DNA from: Fimbriimonadaceae bacterium
Lineage (GTDB): Bacteria > Armatimonadota > Fimbriimonadia > Fimbriimonadales > Fimbriimonadaceae
NCBI GenBank assembly: GCA_022842565.1
Contig: JALHPH010000011.1
Location: forward strand, 1-14,951
Direction: 5' to 3'
DNA length: 14,951 bases
The notes under the pieces are model-generated. The model had not been told where the DNA came from. It searched no databases and saw only the letters and a program-made list of their open reading frames with translations. Every line of letters begins with the position of its first letter. Position 1 is the first letter of the stretch. Below are positions 1 through 7,242 of the stretch, piece after piece. Made by a program: the position numbers and the translations under genes.

Positions 1-1005
1 ATCTCACCCGAGATCGTGCGAACCGGTCACGGCACTGCCTCGGCGCTCAGCGAATCCCCGCGCAACCCCAATGTGATTTGGGCGGGCACTGATGACGGAT
101 ACCTATGGCTGACAAAAGACAACGGTGCAAACTGGACCAACTTGATCGACAAGGTCGGACTGAAGGGCTACCGATGGGTCGGAACCATCGAAGCCTCGCG
201 CTTCGTCGAAGGCCGCGCCTATGTCTGCTTCACTGCTCAGCGCAGCGATGACGACAAGCCCTACCTCTTCGTCACCGAAGATTTCGGGCAGACCTGGAAG
301 TCGATCTCGGGCGGGTTGCCCCAATTCGGCACCACACGCACCCTGCGCGAGGACACGGAGAACCCGAACCTGCTTTACTGCGGCACCGAGTTTGGTCTCT
401 TCGTCTCGCTGGACCGTGGAATCAGCTGGCAGCGCATCAACAATAACCTCCCCACGGTGCCCGTGCACGAAATTGCCGTTCACCCGACGGCAGGAGAGAT
501 CGTTGCAGGTACTCACGGTCGAAGCGTCTGGATTCTGGACGTGAGCGCCATTCGGCAGTTCACCGGCCGAAACCTGCGCAGCGAGACCTTCCTTTACGCG
601 CCGCAACCCACCACCGTGTGGCGTCGCGATCCCCGATTGGGCTTCGGTGACGGGCACGAGAAGTTCGTCGGTCAGAACCCGGCGATGGGCGCGACCGTTT
701 GGTACCACCTGAAGTCCAAGTCCGAGGGCGTCGAGGTTGAGATCTTTGACGCGATGGGACGGTCGGTGCGCCGATTCGGCAATGCACCGGGCGAAGCGGG
801 TCTGAATTCGGTTCGCTGGCCCATCACGGGCGGCCAGGTTCGACCGGGCATGTACCGCGTGGAGCTTCGCGTTGGCAGCCTAAAGCAATCGCAGCCGCTG
901 ACCATCAGCGCCGACCCACTCCTGACCGAGCAGGGCCTCGAAGTCCCCGGAGTGGATAACGTGATGGAGAAAACAAAGGAAGAAAAAGCAGCCGACCGCC
1001 GCTGA
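1..1005 (+). CDS. Secreted VPS10/sortilin-type BNR-repeat protein, 3' part
   Basis: The reading frame is open from base 1, so the gene begins upstream; about 334 C-terminal residues are present. Three Asp-box motifs (S/T-x-D-x-G-x-x-W) are visible: TKDNGANW near residue 38, TEDFGQTW near 92 and SLDRGISW near 136. These mark blades of a BNR/sortilin-type beta-propeller. A loop reading AGTHGRSVWILD closes the propeller. The last third (about residues 225-305) looks like an FlgD/Ig-like beta-sandwich (VEVEIFDAMGRSVRRFG, then PGMYRVELRV), followed by a charged tail. This arrangement is typical of large exported proteins annotated as VPS10-domain or glycosyl hydrolase proteins; no substrate can be named and I see no catalytic residues. 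The gene ends 16 bases before a strong terminator. Confidence 0.8.
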   Translation: MSPEIVRTGHGTASALSESPRNPNVIWAGTDDGYLWLTKDNGANWTNLIDKVGLKGYRWVGTIEASRFVEGRAYVCFTAQRSDDDKPYLFVTEDFGQTWKSISGGLPQFGTTRTLREDTENPNLLYCGTEFGLFVSLDRGISWQRINNNLPTVPVHEIAVHPTAGEIVAGTHGRSVWILDVSAIRQFTGRNLRSETFLYAPQPTTVWRRDPRLGFGDGHEKFVGQNPAMGATVWYHLKSKSEGVEVEIFDAMGRSVRRFGNAPGEAGLNSVRWPITGGQVRPGMYRVELRVGSLKQSQPLTISADPLLTEQGLEVPGVDNVMEKTKEEKAADRR

Positions 1006-1021
1006 TTCCAACCTTTGATCT

Positions 1022-1055
1022 GAGGGCCCGCTCACAACTGAGCGGGCCCTCTCTT
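1022..1055 (+). terminator. Rho-independent-type terminator after the VPS10-type gene
   Basis: A perfect 13-bp GC-rich stem (1022-1034 pairs with 1039-1051) closes a 4-base CAAC loop. It is followed by a short, imperfect T-rich stretch (TCTTACT). It starts 17 bases after the stop of the upstream gene and separates it from the acpS promoter. The weak T-tract makes termination efficiency uncertain, but the stem itself is unambiguous. Confidence 0.85.
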
Positions 1056-1075
1056 ACTGTATGGCTCGGGCTGGC

Positions 1076-1087
1076 TACAATGAGGGC
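1076..1087 (+). promoter_or_regulatory. Leaderless-type promoter -10 (TACAAT) of acpS
   Basis: TACAAT at 1076-1081 is followed by exactly six bases (GAGGGC) and then the GTG start at 1088. The spacing would place transcription initiation at the start codon itself. No Shine-Dalgarno sequence lies in a usable position. The same arrangement recurs at several genes in the window, notably TACAATGAGG before the gene at 14672. Confidence 0.65.
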
Positions 1088-1444
1088 GTGAGAATTCTCG
1101 GCATAGGAACCGATTTGGTCAGCATCGAGCGGATCGAGGGCGTTCTGAAGCGACACCCCCAATTCGCCGAAAAAATTCTGACCCGCGCCGAGCGCGAGCG
1201 AGCCAACACGCCGTCTTACCTCGCCGGTCGCTGGGCGGCCAAAGAAGCCATCTATAAAGCGATCGGGCACCTGAACTGGCACGAAATTGAGGTGGTTGGA
1301 AAGAGCCGCCCCACGGCACGCTTGCTGGTCTCGCACCCGCTTGGCCCGGTACACATTGAACTCAGCATCTCGCACGAGCGCGAACTGGCGCTGGCTTTTG
1401 CAGTGGTTACGAGTGGTTCGCACGCCGAGGACGACGCCCAATAA
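1088..1444 (+). CDS. acpS: Holo-[acyl-carrier-protein] synthase
   Basis: AcpS transfers 4'-phosphopantetheine from CoA to the serine of apo-ACP, activating it for fatty acid synthesis in the cytoplasm. The protein (118 aa, normal for the family) opens with the hallmark GIGTDLVSIERIE, containing the Mg-binding Asp at about residue 9. It has the second signature GRWAAKEAIYKAIG with its metal-binding Glu at about residue 53, and the late SISHERELALAFAV strand. The GTG start at 1088 is preferred over an in-frame ATG at 1061, because homologues begin right at this position and a TACAAT box sits six bases upstream. The 3' end overlaps the convergent acyltransferase gene by 38 bp. The last dozen residues form a polar tail beyond the conserved fold. 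Confidence 0.95.
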   Translation: MRILGIGTDLVSIERIEGVLKRHPQFAEKILTRAERERANTPSYLAGRWAAKEAIYKAIGHLNWHEIEVVGKSRPTARLLVSHPLGPVHIELSISHERELALAFAVVTSGSHAEDDAQ

Positions 1445-2522
1445 ACGGCTTTTCGAAAACGCGATAGAACATCCAGCTGAGTACCAGGATCACGGGCACC
1501 GCCACCACCAGCAGGTATCCGAACGTGCGCAGTGGCGTGCCCGCCCATGCGGGTCGTGAAACGTACAGGATCTGCAAGATCGGGTGGTGCATCAGGTACA
1601 GGCTGTAGCTGAAAGCCCCTACAAAAACCATCGGCCTCCAAGCGAAAGGCCGCACCCACCAATGGTCTGGGTTCTGGGTCCCCAGGGCGAGCGTAAGCGT
1701 CACCGCGACCCCCATCAGCGCATCGCGCAGCACGAGCTCCTTCGTCACCGTGGTGCTCCACAGGGCCGCCACCAAGAACACAACAGCCCCAGCCAGCAGC
1801 CAGCCCTGCGGCGGCGATTTTTTCGGGTGAAGCGCTAACCGTGCTCCGGCCATGCCCAGCCCAAACAGCGCGGCGTACCAGGGATACAGCTTCTCGGAGG
1901 CTGGGAGCGTCACCAGGAGCACCGCAACCAAAACTCCAAGCACCGGCACGACCACCCGTGCACCCCAGCGCCAGAGCGCGCCCGCCAACGCCGGAAAGAC
2001 CAAATACAGCTGGAATTCGATAGAAATGGACCACAAGACGCCATTGATCTTGTACATCCAGTCCCGCGAAAGGTTGTGGATCATCAGCACGTGCGCCATG
2101 GTGTTCTCCCAGGTCACGGGCAAATACTGCTCCCATGGCATGCCGGTCTGACGCGAAGTCACGAAATGGCAAACCACCAACGAGATGGCGAGGCAGGCGT
2201 AGTAGGGCGGCAGAATGCGCCAGAAGCGGCGGTACAGGAACGAGCGCACATCGCGCAACTGACCATCCCCTTTCTGGTAAAGCGCCAACTGAAGGCAGTA
2301 ACCCGACAGCACGATAAACGCCGAGACCGCAAAGTGCCCATTGAGCAGAAGCAGAAAAACTTCACGGAGCCAAGCGGGGTGCGCTCCCGGCTTGAGCATG
2401 GCCTGCGCAGGGTCCAACATAGTCACGCAGTGTTGAAGCACTACGTAGAACGCGGCCAGGCCCCGCATCCCCTCGATGAACGCCAAACGCGACGCGGGAC
2501 GTGGCGCAGTGGATTCGTTCAT
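1407..2522 (-). CDS. Acyltransferase 3 family membrane protein (OafA/YrhL-like)
   Basis: This 371-aa polytopic membrane protein belongs to the acyltransferase-3 family, whose members O-acylate cell-surface sugars or other envelope molecules. The N-terminus carries the family signature EGMRGLAAFYVVLQH, with conserved Arg at about residue 20 and His at about 31 in TM1. A later SGYCLQLAL segment and the C-terminal FSYSLYLMHHPI motif are also characteristic. Around ten hydrophobic segments can be traced, ending in a basic tail (GRRPRRANHS). The substrate cannot be inferred. It stands alone on the minus strand: its 3' end overlaps acpS and its start is divergent from the barrel gene, with 35 bases between the two start codons. 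Confidence 0.9.
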   Translation of the reverse strand: MNESTAPRPASRLAFIEGMRGLAAFYVVLQHCVTMLDPAQAMLKPGAHPAWLREVFLLLLNGHFAVSAFIVLSGYCLQLALYQKGDGQLRDVRSFLYRRFWRILPPYYACLAISLVVCHFVTSRQTGMPWEQYLPVTWENTMAHVLMIHNLSRDWMYKINGVLWSISIEFQLYLVFPALAGALWRWGARVVVPVLGVLVAVLLVTLPASEKLYPWYAALFGLGMAGARLALHPKKSPPQGWLLAGAVVFLVAALWSTTVTKELVLRDALMGVAVTLTLALGTQNPDHWWVRPFAWRPMVFVGAFSYSLYLMHHPILQILYVSRPAWAGTPLRTFGYLLVVAVPVILVLSWMFYRVFEKPFIGRRPRRANHS

Positions 2523-2531
2523 CTTGTCTTG

Positions 2532-2537
2532 ATGATA
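2532..2537 (-). promoter_or_regulatory. Possible -10 box (TATCAT) of the acyltransferase gene
   Basis: On the minus strand TATCAT is followed by nine bases and the ATG at 2522. It would give a leader of only about 2-3 bases. It is weaker evidence than the six-base cases, because the spacing differs and the sequence is short. Confidence 0.35.
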
Positions 2538-2545
2538 GCTTCAGG

Positions 2546-2557
2546 TAAGGTAACCGA
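2546..2557 (+). promoter_or_regulatory. Possible leaderless -10 (TAAGGT) or RBS of the barrel gene
   Basis: TAAGGT (2546-2551) fits the TANNNT pattern and lies exactly six bases before the GTG at 2558. The same bases include TAAGG, which could instead act as a modest ribosome-binding site with a spacer of about seven bases. The two readings cannot be separated by sequence alone. Confidence 0.4.
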
Positions 2558-3169
2558 GTGCGTCTTGCCCTGCTGCTTGGTGGCCTCGTGCTGGCTGCGT
2601 CTGCCTCCGCCGAAAGACTGTTATTCACACCCATTGGTGGAAAACTCCGATCCGACCGCATTCGATCCGAAGTCTTTTTTGAGGGGTTCAAGTCCGCATC
2701 CCGCTATGCTTGGATCGGAACCGGCGTTGGGGACAGCTTCGATGTAGAAATTGCCGAGCAACGCATTCGCGGCGGTCGGAGTAGGTCCACGTTCGACTTC
2801 AGCTACAACTACATTGTCCCTTTTCCAGACTATGCGCCCGGAATCAGCTTTGGCGTGATGGACGCCGCCGACCAGACCGAGTTCGGAATCTCAGCCTACG
2901 GCGTAGTCACGTGGCGTTACAATCAGTTTGATCCCTGGAACGACGAAACGCCGCTTGAGCTCAGCATTGGGGCAGGCACCGGTCGCTTTAGAGGAATCTT
3001 CGTGAACACGCGCATCCCGTTCTCGAACGAGCTGCGGTTGCTGGTAGAACACGATTCCCGCGCCATCACGGCCGGATTCGAGCTCATTCCGCTGCGCAAT
3101 CTACGGGCGGTGTGGATGGTGCGGGGCGATCAGACTTTGGCAGGCCTCGGCTACTCGGTGGCTTTTTAA
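2558..3169 (+). CDS. Exported beta-barrel-like protein, YjbH-like character
   Basis: The 203-aa product starts with a clear signal peptide (MRLALLLGGLVLAASASA, likely cut after residue 18). The mature part consists of alternating polar/hydrophobic strands rich in Phe, Tyr and Trp. It ends in an aromatic residue (GLGYSVAF), as outer-membrane beta-barrels often do. Segments such as SYNYIVPFPDYAPGISFGV and LRLLVEHDSRAITAGFELI recall the barrel portion of YjbH-type proteins, but I cannot confirm the family without a search. The start is GTG, directly before the signal sequence. The last 86 bases are antisense to the 3' end of plsC. Confidence 0.75.
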   Translation: MRLALLLGGLVLAASASAERLLFTPIGGKLRSDRIRSEVFFEGFKSASRYAWIGTGVGDSFDVEIAEQRIRGGRSRSTFDFSYNYIVPFPDYAPGISFGVMDAADQTEFGISAYGVVTWRYNQFDPWNDETPLELSIGAGTGRFRGIFVNTRIPFSNELRLLVEHDSRAITAGFELIPLRNLRAVWMVRGDQTLAGLGYSVAF

Positions 3170-3809
3170 GCGTCAGTCCGGCTTGCGCGGTCAAAGCCAG
3201 CAGCCTCTCCTGAATCTCCAGCGCGAACGCAGCTTTCGCCTCCTTTTCACCGACCCGGTCCACCAGGTCTTGATAAGAAAACGGCTCGCCAAAAACGAGC
3301 GTCATGCGTGCTCGGCGCAGGGATTTTGCGCCTTTCGGTAGCACGCGCTGCGTTCCGCTGATCCCGACCGGAACCACGACCGCGCCCGTCCGGCGCGCCA
3401 GCATCGTCACACCAGCGCCAATCGGGCCGAGCGTCTCGCCATCGCCGCGCGTGCCCTCGGGGAAGAGCAGCAGAGCCCGGCCTTCCTCTAGCAAGCGCAA
3501 CGCCAGCCGGATCGCCTCCGAATCACTGCTTCCCCGCTCAACCGGGAACGCACCCAAACTACGGATCAACGCGCCCTGCCAAGTCGGCGAAAACAGCTCG
3601 ATCTTGGCCATAAAGCTGATGGCCCGGTCGGAACCAGCCGCCACCAAAGGAGGATCAAGAACGGAGAAGTGGATCGGGGCAAAGATGAGCGGCCCATCTT
3701 TGGGAATGCGCTGCGCGCCCACCACTCGCAAGCCCCCGAGCGCGGGATACACGATCCAGCGCACAAAGGCCCGGCAGAAGCGGTACCAAAGGGTTCCGCG
3801 AAGTTTCAC
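3084..3809 (-). CDS. plsC: 1-acyl-sn-glycerol-3-phosphate acyltransferase
   Basis: PlsC acylates lysophosphatidic acid to phosphatidic acid at the inner membrane, the second step of glycerophospholipid synthesis. The 241-aa protein has the catalytic HX4D motif (HFSVLD, His47 to Asp52), motif II around GAFPVERG (residues 86-93), the phosphate-binding FPEGTR (116-121) and the VVPVGI motif (about 144-149). The start is a GTG at 3809 with no SD; a TAGAGT box lies six bases upstream. It follows the photolyase gene by only nine bases. About 28 C-terminal residues (rich in Pro, Ser, Lys, Arg) lie beyond the conserved fold. They are encoded opposite the end of the barrel gene and look like an unstructured extension. 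Confidence 0.93.
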   Translation of the reverse strand: MKLRGTLWYRFCRAFVRWIVYPALGGLRVVGAQRIPKDGPLIFAPIHFSVLDPPLVAAGSDRAISFMAKIELFSPTWQGALIRSLGAFPVERGSSDSEAIRLALRLLEEGRALLLFPEGTRGDGETLGPIGAGVTMLARRTGAVVVPVGISGTQRVLPKGAKSLRRARMTLVFGEPFSYQDLVDRVGEKEAKAAFALEIQERLLALTAQAGLTLKKPPSSRGLPKSDRPAPSTPPVDCAAE

Positions 3810-3821
3810 GGGGAGACTCTA
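3810..3821 (-). promoter_or_regulatory. Leaderless-type -10 (TAGAGT) of plsC
   Basis: On the minus strand TAGAGT (3816-3821) is followed by CTCCCC and the GTG start at 3809. The TAG stop codon of the upstream photolyase (3819-3821) forms the first half of this hexamer. No purine-rich ribosome-binding site is present between the two genes. plsC may therefore have its own promoter, although read-through from the photolyase gene is also possible. Confidence 0.5.
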
Positions 3822-5234
3822 CCCGTTCCGGTCCGTTCGCTCCAGAAGGGCTAACGCCAGCTGACGCTGAACGGCGTGATCCACGATCGGATGAGGGTAA
3901 TCCGCACCCAGCACGCACCCCGCTATCTGCTGCTCCATGAGGCTCGCGCCGTGGGGCCAGTGGATCTGGTCACCCGCAAAACCAGCGAGTTCGGGGCACC
4001 ATTGCCGGATAAACTCACCATCCGGATCGGTCTTTGCGCTTTGCAAAACCGGATTGAAAATGCGGAAATAGGGCTGCGCGTCGGCCCCCATCGAGCTGGA
4101 CCACTGCCAGCCGCCGTTGTTGGAAGCGAGGTCGAAATCGAGCAGCCAGCGAGCAAAATGCGCCTCGCCTAGGCGATAGTCAATCAACAGGTCTTTAGTC
4201 AGGAACATCGCGGTGATCATGCGGAGCCGGTTATGCATCCAACCCGTGGCCCGCAGACACCTCATCCCCGCATCAACGATGGGGTAGCCGGTCTGCCCAA
4301 TGCACCAGGCTTCAAAGTGGGCCGGTTTCCCCGGCCATTTCAGCTGCTGATATTCCGAACGGAAGGGCCGCTCCACCACCTGTGGAAATTCCTCCAGGAT
4401 CATATGATAAAAGTCACGCCAAATGAGCTCGCTCAACCACTTTTCGGCGCCCGTGGTGGCATGCGCCTGTGCTGCGCGGACACAAGCGCGGATGCTGATT
4501 GTCCCATGCCGAAGATGCACACTCAATCCGCTGGTCCTGCCCAGGTCTACGCGGTCACGGTTTTGGCCATACCCGTCGATGTGATCCTGGAAGCGGTTGA
4601 GGCGCTCCTGAGCCGCGCGAGGGCCAGGCTCTAACCAAGGATCGCTCCGCTCAAAGCCTAGGTCGTTTAGCGTGGGCATCTGGACCGTGACCGGCAGGTC
4701 CCGCCAGAATCGTTCAGGATTCGGGCTGAAATCCTGAACATCGGGTTCCGTGAGTCGGGCGCGCCAAGCTTTTGAATAGGGCGTAAACACCCGAAACGGC
4801 CCGCCCGATTGGTTGCGAACCTCGCGCGCCGTAAAGATCACATGGTCCTTATAGTGCTTTGCCGCTACGCCCGCTTGCACCAGGCGTCGATGGACCTCAG
4901 CGTCGCGCTTCAATGCATAGGGCTCAGCGTCTGCATTCCAGAAGACCGCTTCCACCTTCAGCTCCTCGGCGAGGCGCAGGATTTCCTCCACAGGGTCACC
5001 GTGCTGCACAATCAGCGCCGAGCCCAGTCGCCTCAGTTCGGCGTCCAGTTCACTCAGCGAATCGAAAAGAAAGCTGATGCGGCGGTCGTCGCGATCTTGC
5101 AGTGCGTCCAGAATCACTTTGTCAAAAACAAAGACCACTGCCACCCGCTCAGCGGCTTGAGTCGCTTCGGCCAGAGCGCGGTGATCAACGAGGCGTAAAT
5201 CGCGTCGGATCCAACAAAGCGCCGAGCCAAACAT
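3819..5234 (-). CDS. phrB: Deoxyribodipyrimidine photolyase, class I
   Basis: This is a FAD enzyme that repairs UV-induced cyclobutane pyrimidine dimers with light. The 471-aa protein has the N-terminal antenna-binding Rossmann domain (ALCWIRRDLRL at the start) and the C-terminal FAD domain. Recognisable FAD-domain segments are TSGLSVHLRHGTIS, ELIWRDFYHMIL, TGYPIVDAGMRCLRATGWMH and DFDLASNNGGWQWSSSMG. The Asn that contacts FAD N5 in E. coli PhrB (N378) is retained. The Trp triad is W376, then Tyr353 where E. coli has W359, then W300. The start is ambiguous by one codon: GTG at 5237 directly abuts ATG at 5234, giving GTGATG. I chose the ATG. A pterin or other antenna cofactor is possible but not decided by the sequence. 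Confidence 0.95.
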   Translation of the reverse strand: MFGSALCWIRRDLRLVDHRALAEATQAAERVAVVFVFDKVILDALQDRDDRRISFLFDSLSELDAELRRLGSALIVQHGDPVEEILRLAEELKVEAVFWNADAEPYALKRDAEVHRRLVQAGVAAKHYKDHVIFTAREVRNQSGGPFRVFTPYSKAWRARLTEPDVQDFSPNPERFWRDLPVTVQMPTLNDLGFERSDPWLEPGPRAAQERLNRFQDHIDGYGQNRDRVDLGRTSGLSVHLRHGTISIRACVRAAQAHATTGAEKWLSELIWRDFYHMILEEFPQVVERPFRSEYQQLKWPGKPAHFEAWCIGQTGYPIVDAGMRCLRATGWMHNRLRMITAMFLTKDLLIDYRLGEAHFARWLLDFDLASNNGGWQWSSSMGADAQPYFRIFNPVLQSAKTDPDGEFIRQWCPELAGFAGDQIHWPHGASLMEQQIAGCVLGADYPHPIVDHAVQRQLALALLERTDRNG

Positions 5235-5278
5235 CACCGGTTCTACGGGATGTCTGGCTCGGCGGTCGGCGCTCGAGC

Positions 5279-7054
5279 TTAGCGAACGGCAGGCGTGATC
5301 GCTGATTGGTTATCGATAAAACTCGGAGTCAGGGGTTGGCGCTTGAACTCGCTCGTGTCCACCTGCAAGCGTCCGGAGCTGCCACTGAGAACGGTGATGG
5401 CACGGTTCCAAGCGCTGTCAAACTTCGAGCGTTGTACTGTCACATCCCATCGGCCGGCACCGACGATCATCGGGGCGGACCACCAGTTTCGGTTAATGAA
5501 CGTACAGTTCACGAAGCGTGCGGTGCTGGGCGAATCGATGCGGAAAAGGTTCACAGCGACGCCTTCTTGCACTCGGTTGCTCACAAACTCCCAGTTGGTG
5601 GCTTCCAAGTACTTCACACCCCAGGGAGCGTTTGACATCGACATCAAGAAGATGTTGGTGCCGTTGCCGTCGTTGCGCTCGCTACGACCGTTGCGCAGGA
5701 TCACCGATTGCGGGTTCTGATAACCGCTGGGCCAGCCATTTGTGTAGTTCTCGGCGTAGAGATGCAGTCGTTGGAACGAGATCGGGTGTCGTGGGTGTTT
5801 GCCTTCGATGATCACGTTTTTGGTGTTGGCAAAGATCTCATAGGATCGAAGCGCAGTGCATTGCTCAAACCTTACGTTTTCCACCAGTCGGGGCCACGAG
5901 GGGTTACCGACCACAAAAACGTCTCCCACGCATCGCCGATAGGTGATTCGCGTTTCTCCCTGGCCGTGACCGGCATCAAAACCGCCCACGACAGGGGTCA
6001 GGTGCACTGAATCCTCGACCAATCCGTCCATCGTGCCGCCAGCAAAGACCACGCCGCTTCGGTGATCCTTGAAGGTGCTATTTCGCACGGTGACGAATCG
6101 GCAACCAAAGAAGTCGACTCCGTAGCCAAGTGACGTGGTCGCGCCGTCGTCGGTGGAAAGGCCATCGATGGTCGCGCCTCGCACCAACTGAAGCGTCATC
6201 CCGCTCCCCTCGAAGCCGCGAATCTGTACATTTTGAACCTGGAAGTTGTGGCTCGCGGAGACGTACACCGTCTCGCGGTTGCGGATGTTCGAGTTCGGAT
6301 TGCGGCCATCCAGCACCAGATTACTGAGCCGAATGTTGACCGTCGTTAAGTCGTCAAATCGGTCGTAGTTGAAGACCTTCATCCGGCGAGCTTCGACAAC
6401 GTTCACCGTCCGTCCGATGGGCTCGCTGAGGGTCGCAACGTTTCCGTTCACCGAGGTCACCAGCACAAGCTCGCGGTTGCTCCAGTGGCGCAGGTCTTGC
6501 GTCGAGTGCTCGACGCTGCTTTCATCCGCATCCGTTCCGATGATCGCGTAGTAACCGAGTTCGAACGCATTCCCACCGGTGGAGGTGATCGTGGTATCTC
6601 CCTGCGCCACCGGCAGAATCGATGTCTGCGGAAGCGGTGCAAAAGAGTCGTTCCTAAATCCGTAGGGAGTCGATCCGCCGACCATGATGAGAGGGGTAGA
6701 GGAATCGAATGAGCGCCGCAGAACGGTAGTGGGTTGACCTTGAATCGTGATGTTTCGGGCGCCGCGTGGAATAAAGAGGGTGCGGTCGATGAGGTGCGTT
6801 CCAGCAGGAACATCGATGACGCCACCACCGGCAGCGGCGGCCGCATTGATCTGGGTTTGAAGAAGAGCCCCCATCCCGTCGTTGGTTGGCAAAGCCATTC
6901 GGGCGGCATCGCCCAAATAGTCGATGCGCGGAGTCACAGAGTTGACTCTGGCGGAGGAAAGAGCCGCGGCGCTCATAATGGCAATCGCCACACCAAGCTT
7001 CCACGGCAGCTGCGCCTTACTGGCAGCCACAAAGTGCGTCCCAATCATGCTCAT
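5279..7054 (-). CDS. Secreted right-handed parallel beta-helix (pectate-lyase-fold) protein
   Basis: The roughly 591-aa protein has an N-terminal signal segment (basic region, then KLGVAIAIMSAAALSSARV). A stretch typical of the pectate-lyase superfamily follows: ALLQTQINAAAAAGGGVIDV, then PAGTHLIDRTLFIPRGARNI. After that come many short coils of the form xxVxNxxIxGFxxSGxxL, characteristic of parallel beta-helices that bind or cleave polysaccharide. I see no defined catalytic set, so enzyme activity is not claimed. The start is uncertain: ATG at 7054 sits just after a purine-rich GAAAAGAAAGAAGAG; ATG 7048 and TTG 7072 are alternatives. It is the last of a run of minus-strand genes, with a long AT-rich upstream region, and probably has its own promoter. 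Confidence 0.82.
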   Translation of the reverse strand: MSMIGTHFVAASKAQLPWKLGVAIAIMSAAALSSARVNSVTPRIDYLGDAARMALPTNDGMGALLQTQINAAAAAGGGVIDVPAGTHLIDRTLFIPRGARNITIQGQPTTVLRRSFDSSTPLIMVGGSTPYGFRNDSFAPLPQTSILPVAQGDTTITSTGGNAFELGYYAIIGTDADESSVEHSTQDLRHWSNRELVLVTSVNGNVATLSEPIGRTVNVVEARRMKVFNYDRFDDLTTVNIRLSNLVLDGRNPNSNIRNRETVYVSASHNFQVQNVQIRGFEGSGMTLQLVRGATIDGLSTDDGATTSLGYGVDFFGCRFVTVRNSTFKDHRSGVVFAGGTMDGLVEDSVHLTPVVGGFDAGHGQGETRITYRRCVGDVFVVGNPSWPRLVENVRFEQCTALRSYEIFANTKNVIIEGKHPRHPISFQRLHLYAENYTNGWPSGYQNPQSVILRNGRSERNDGNGTNIFLMSMSNAPWGVKYLEATNWEFVSNRVQEGVAVNLFRIDSPSTARFVNCTFINRNWWSAPMIVGAGRWDVTVQRSKFDSAWNRAITVLSGSSGRLQVDTSEFKRQPLTPSFIDNQSAITPAVR

Positions 7055-7072
7055 CTCTTCTTTCTTTTCCAA

Positions 7073-7242
7073 ACAACCTAGGGTAATCGCCCCAGGATTG
7101 GTGCTAGGCTTTTGAACCTTACCTAACTATTTAAGCCATGAGTAACACGAAAGTTTTAGATTTATCCTGATATTTTTATAAAATTTTTAGAGATGCAACT
7201 TGAGACATGGCTACTCGCCATCTAGATAGCATGGTGCGGCGC
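7073..7242 (-). promoter_or_regulatory. AT-rich intergenic region upstream of the beta-helix gene
   Basis: These 170 bases lie between the stop of pstA and the beta-helix gene and are much richer in A+T than the rest of the window. The stretch 7152-7190 is almost all A/T. Read on the minus strand it contains TATAAA and AAATAT hexamers downstream of TTGCAT. It presumably carries the beta-helix promoter and the 3' end of the pst mRNA. A short inverted repeat (ATGGC/GCCAT, 7207-7221) lacks a T-tract, so I do not call it a terminator. A CCTAG...CTAGG pair (7078-7108) lies in what would be the 5' leader. No known riboswitch class is recognised. Confidence 0.4.

Noticed and set aside
5235..5247. 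TAGAAC upstream of the photolyase start as a leaderless -10 box
   Set aside because: It ends in C instead of T and stands two bases before GTG or five before ATG, so it does not fit the pattern of the other genes well enough to call.
5258..5280. Inverted repeat GCTCG/CGAGC between the beta-helix and photolyase genes
   Set aside because: Only five base pairs with a long loop and no T-tract; not convincing as a terminator.
7207..7221. ATGGC/GCCAT hairpin downstream of pstA as operon terminator
   Set aside because: Five-pair stem without a following T-run on the minus strand; the true 3' end of the pst mRNA cannot be placed from sequence.
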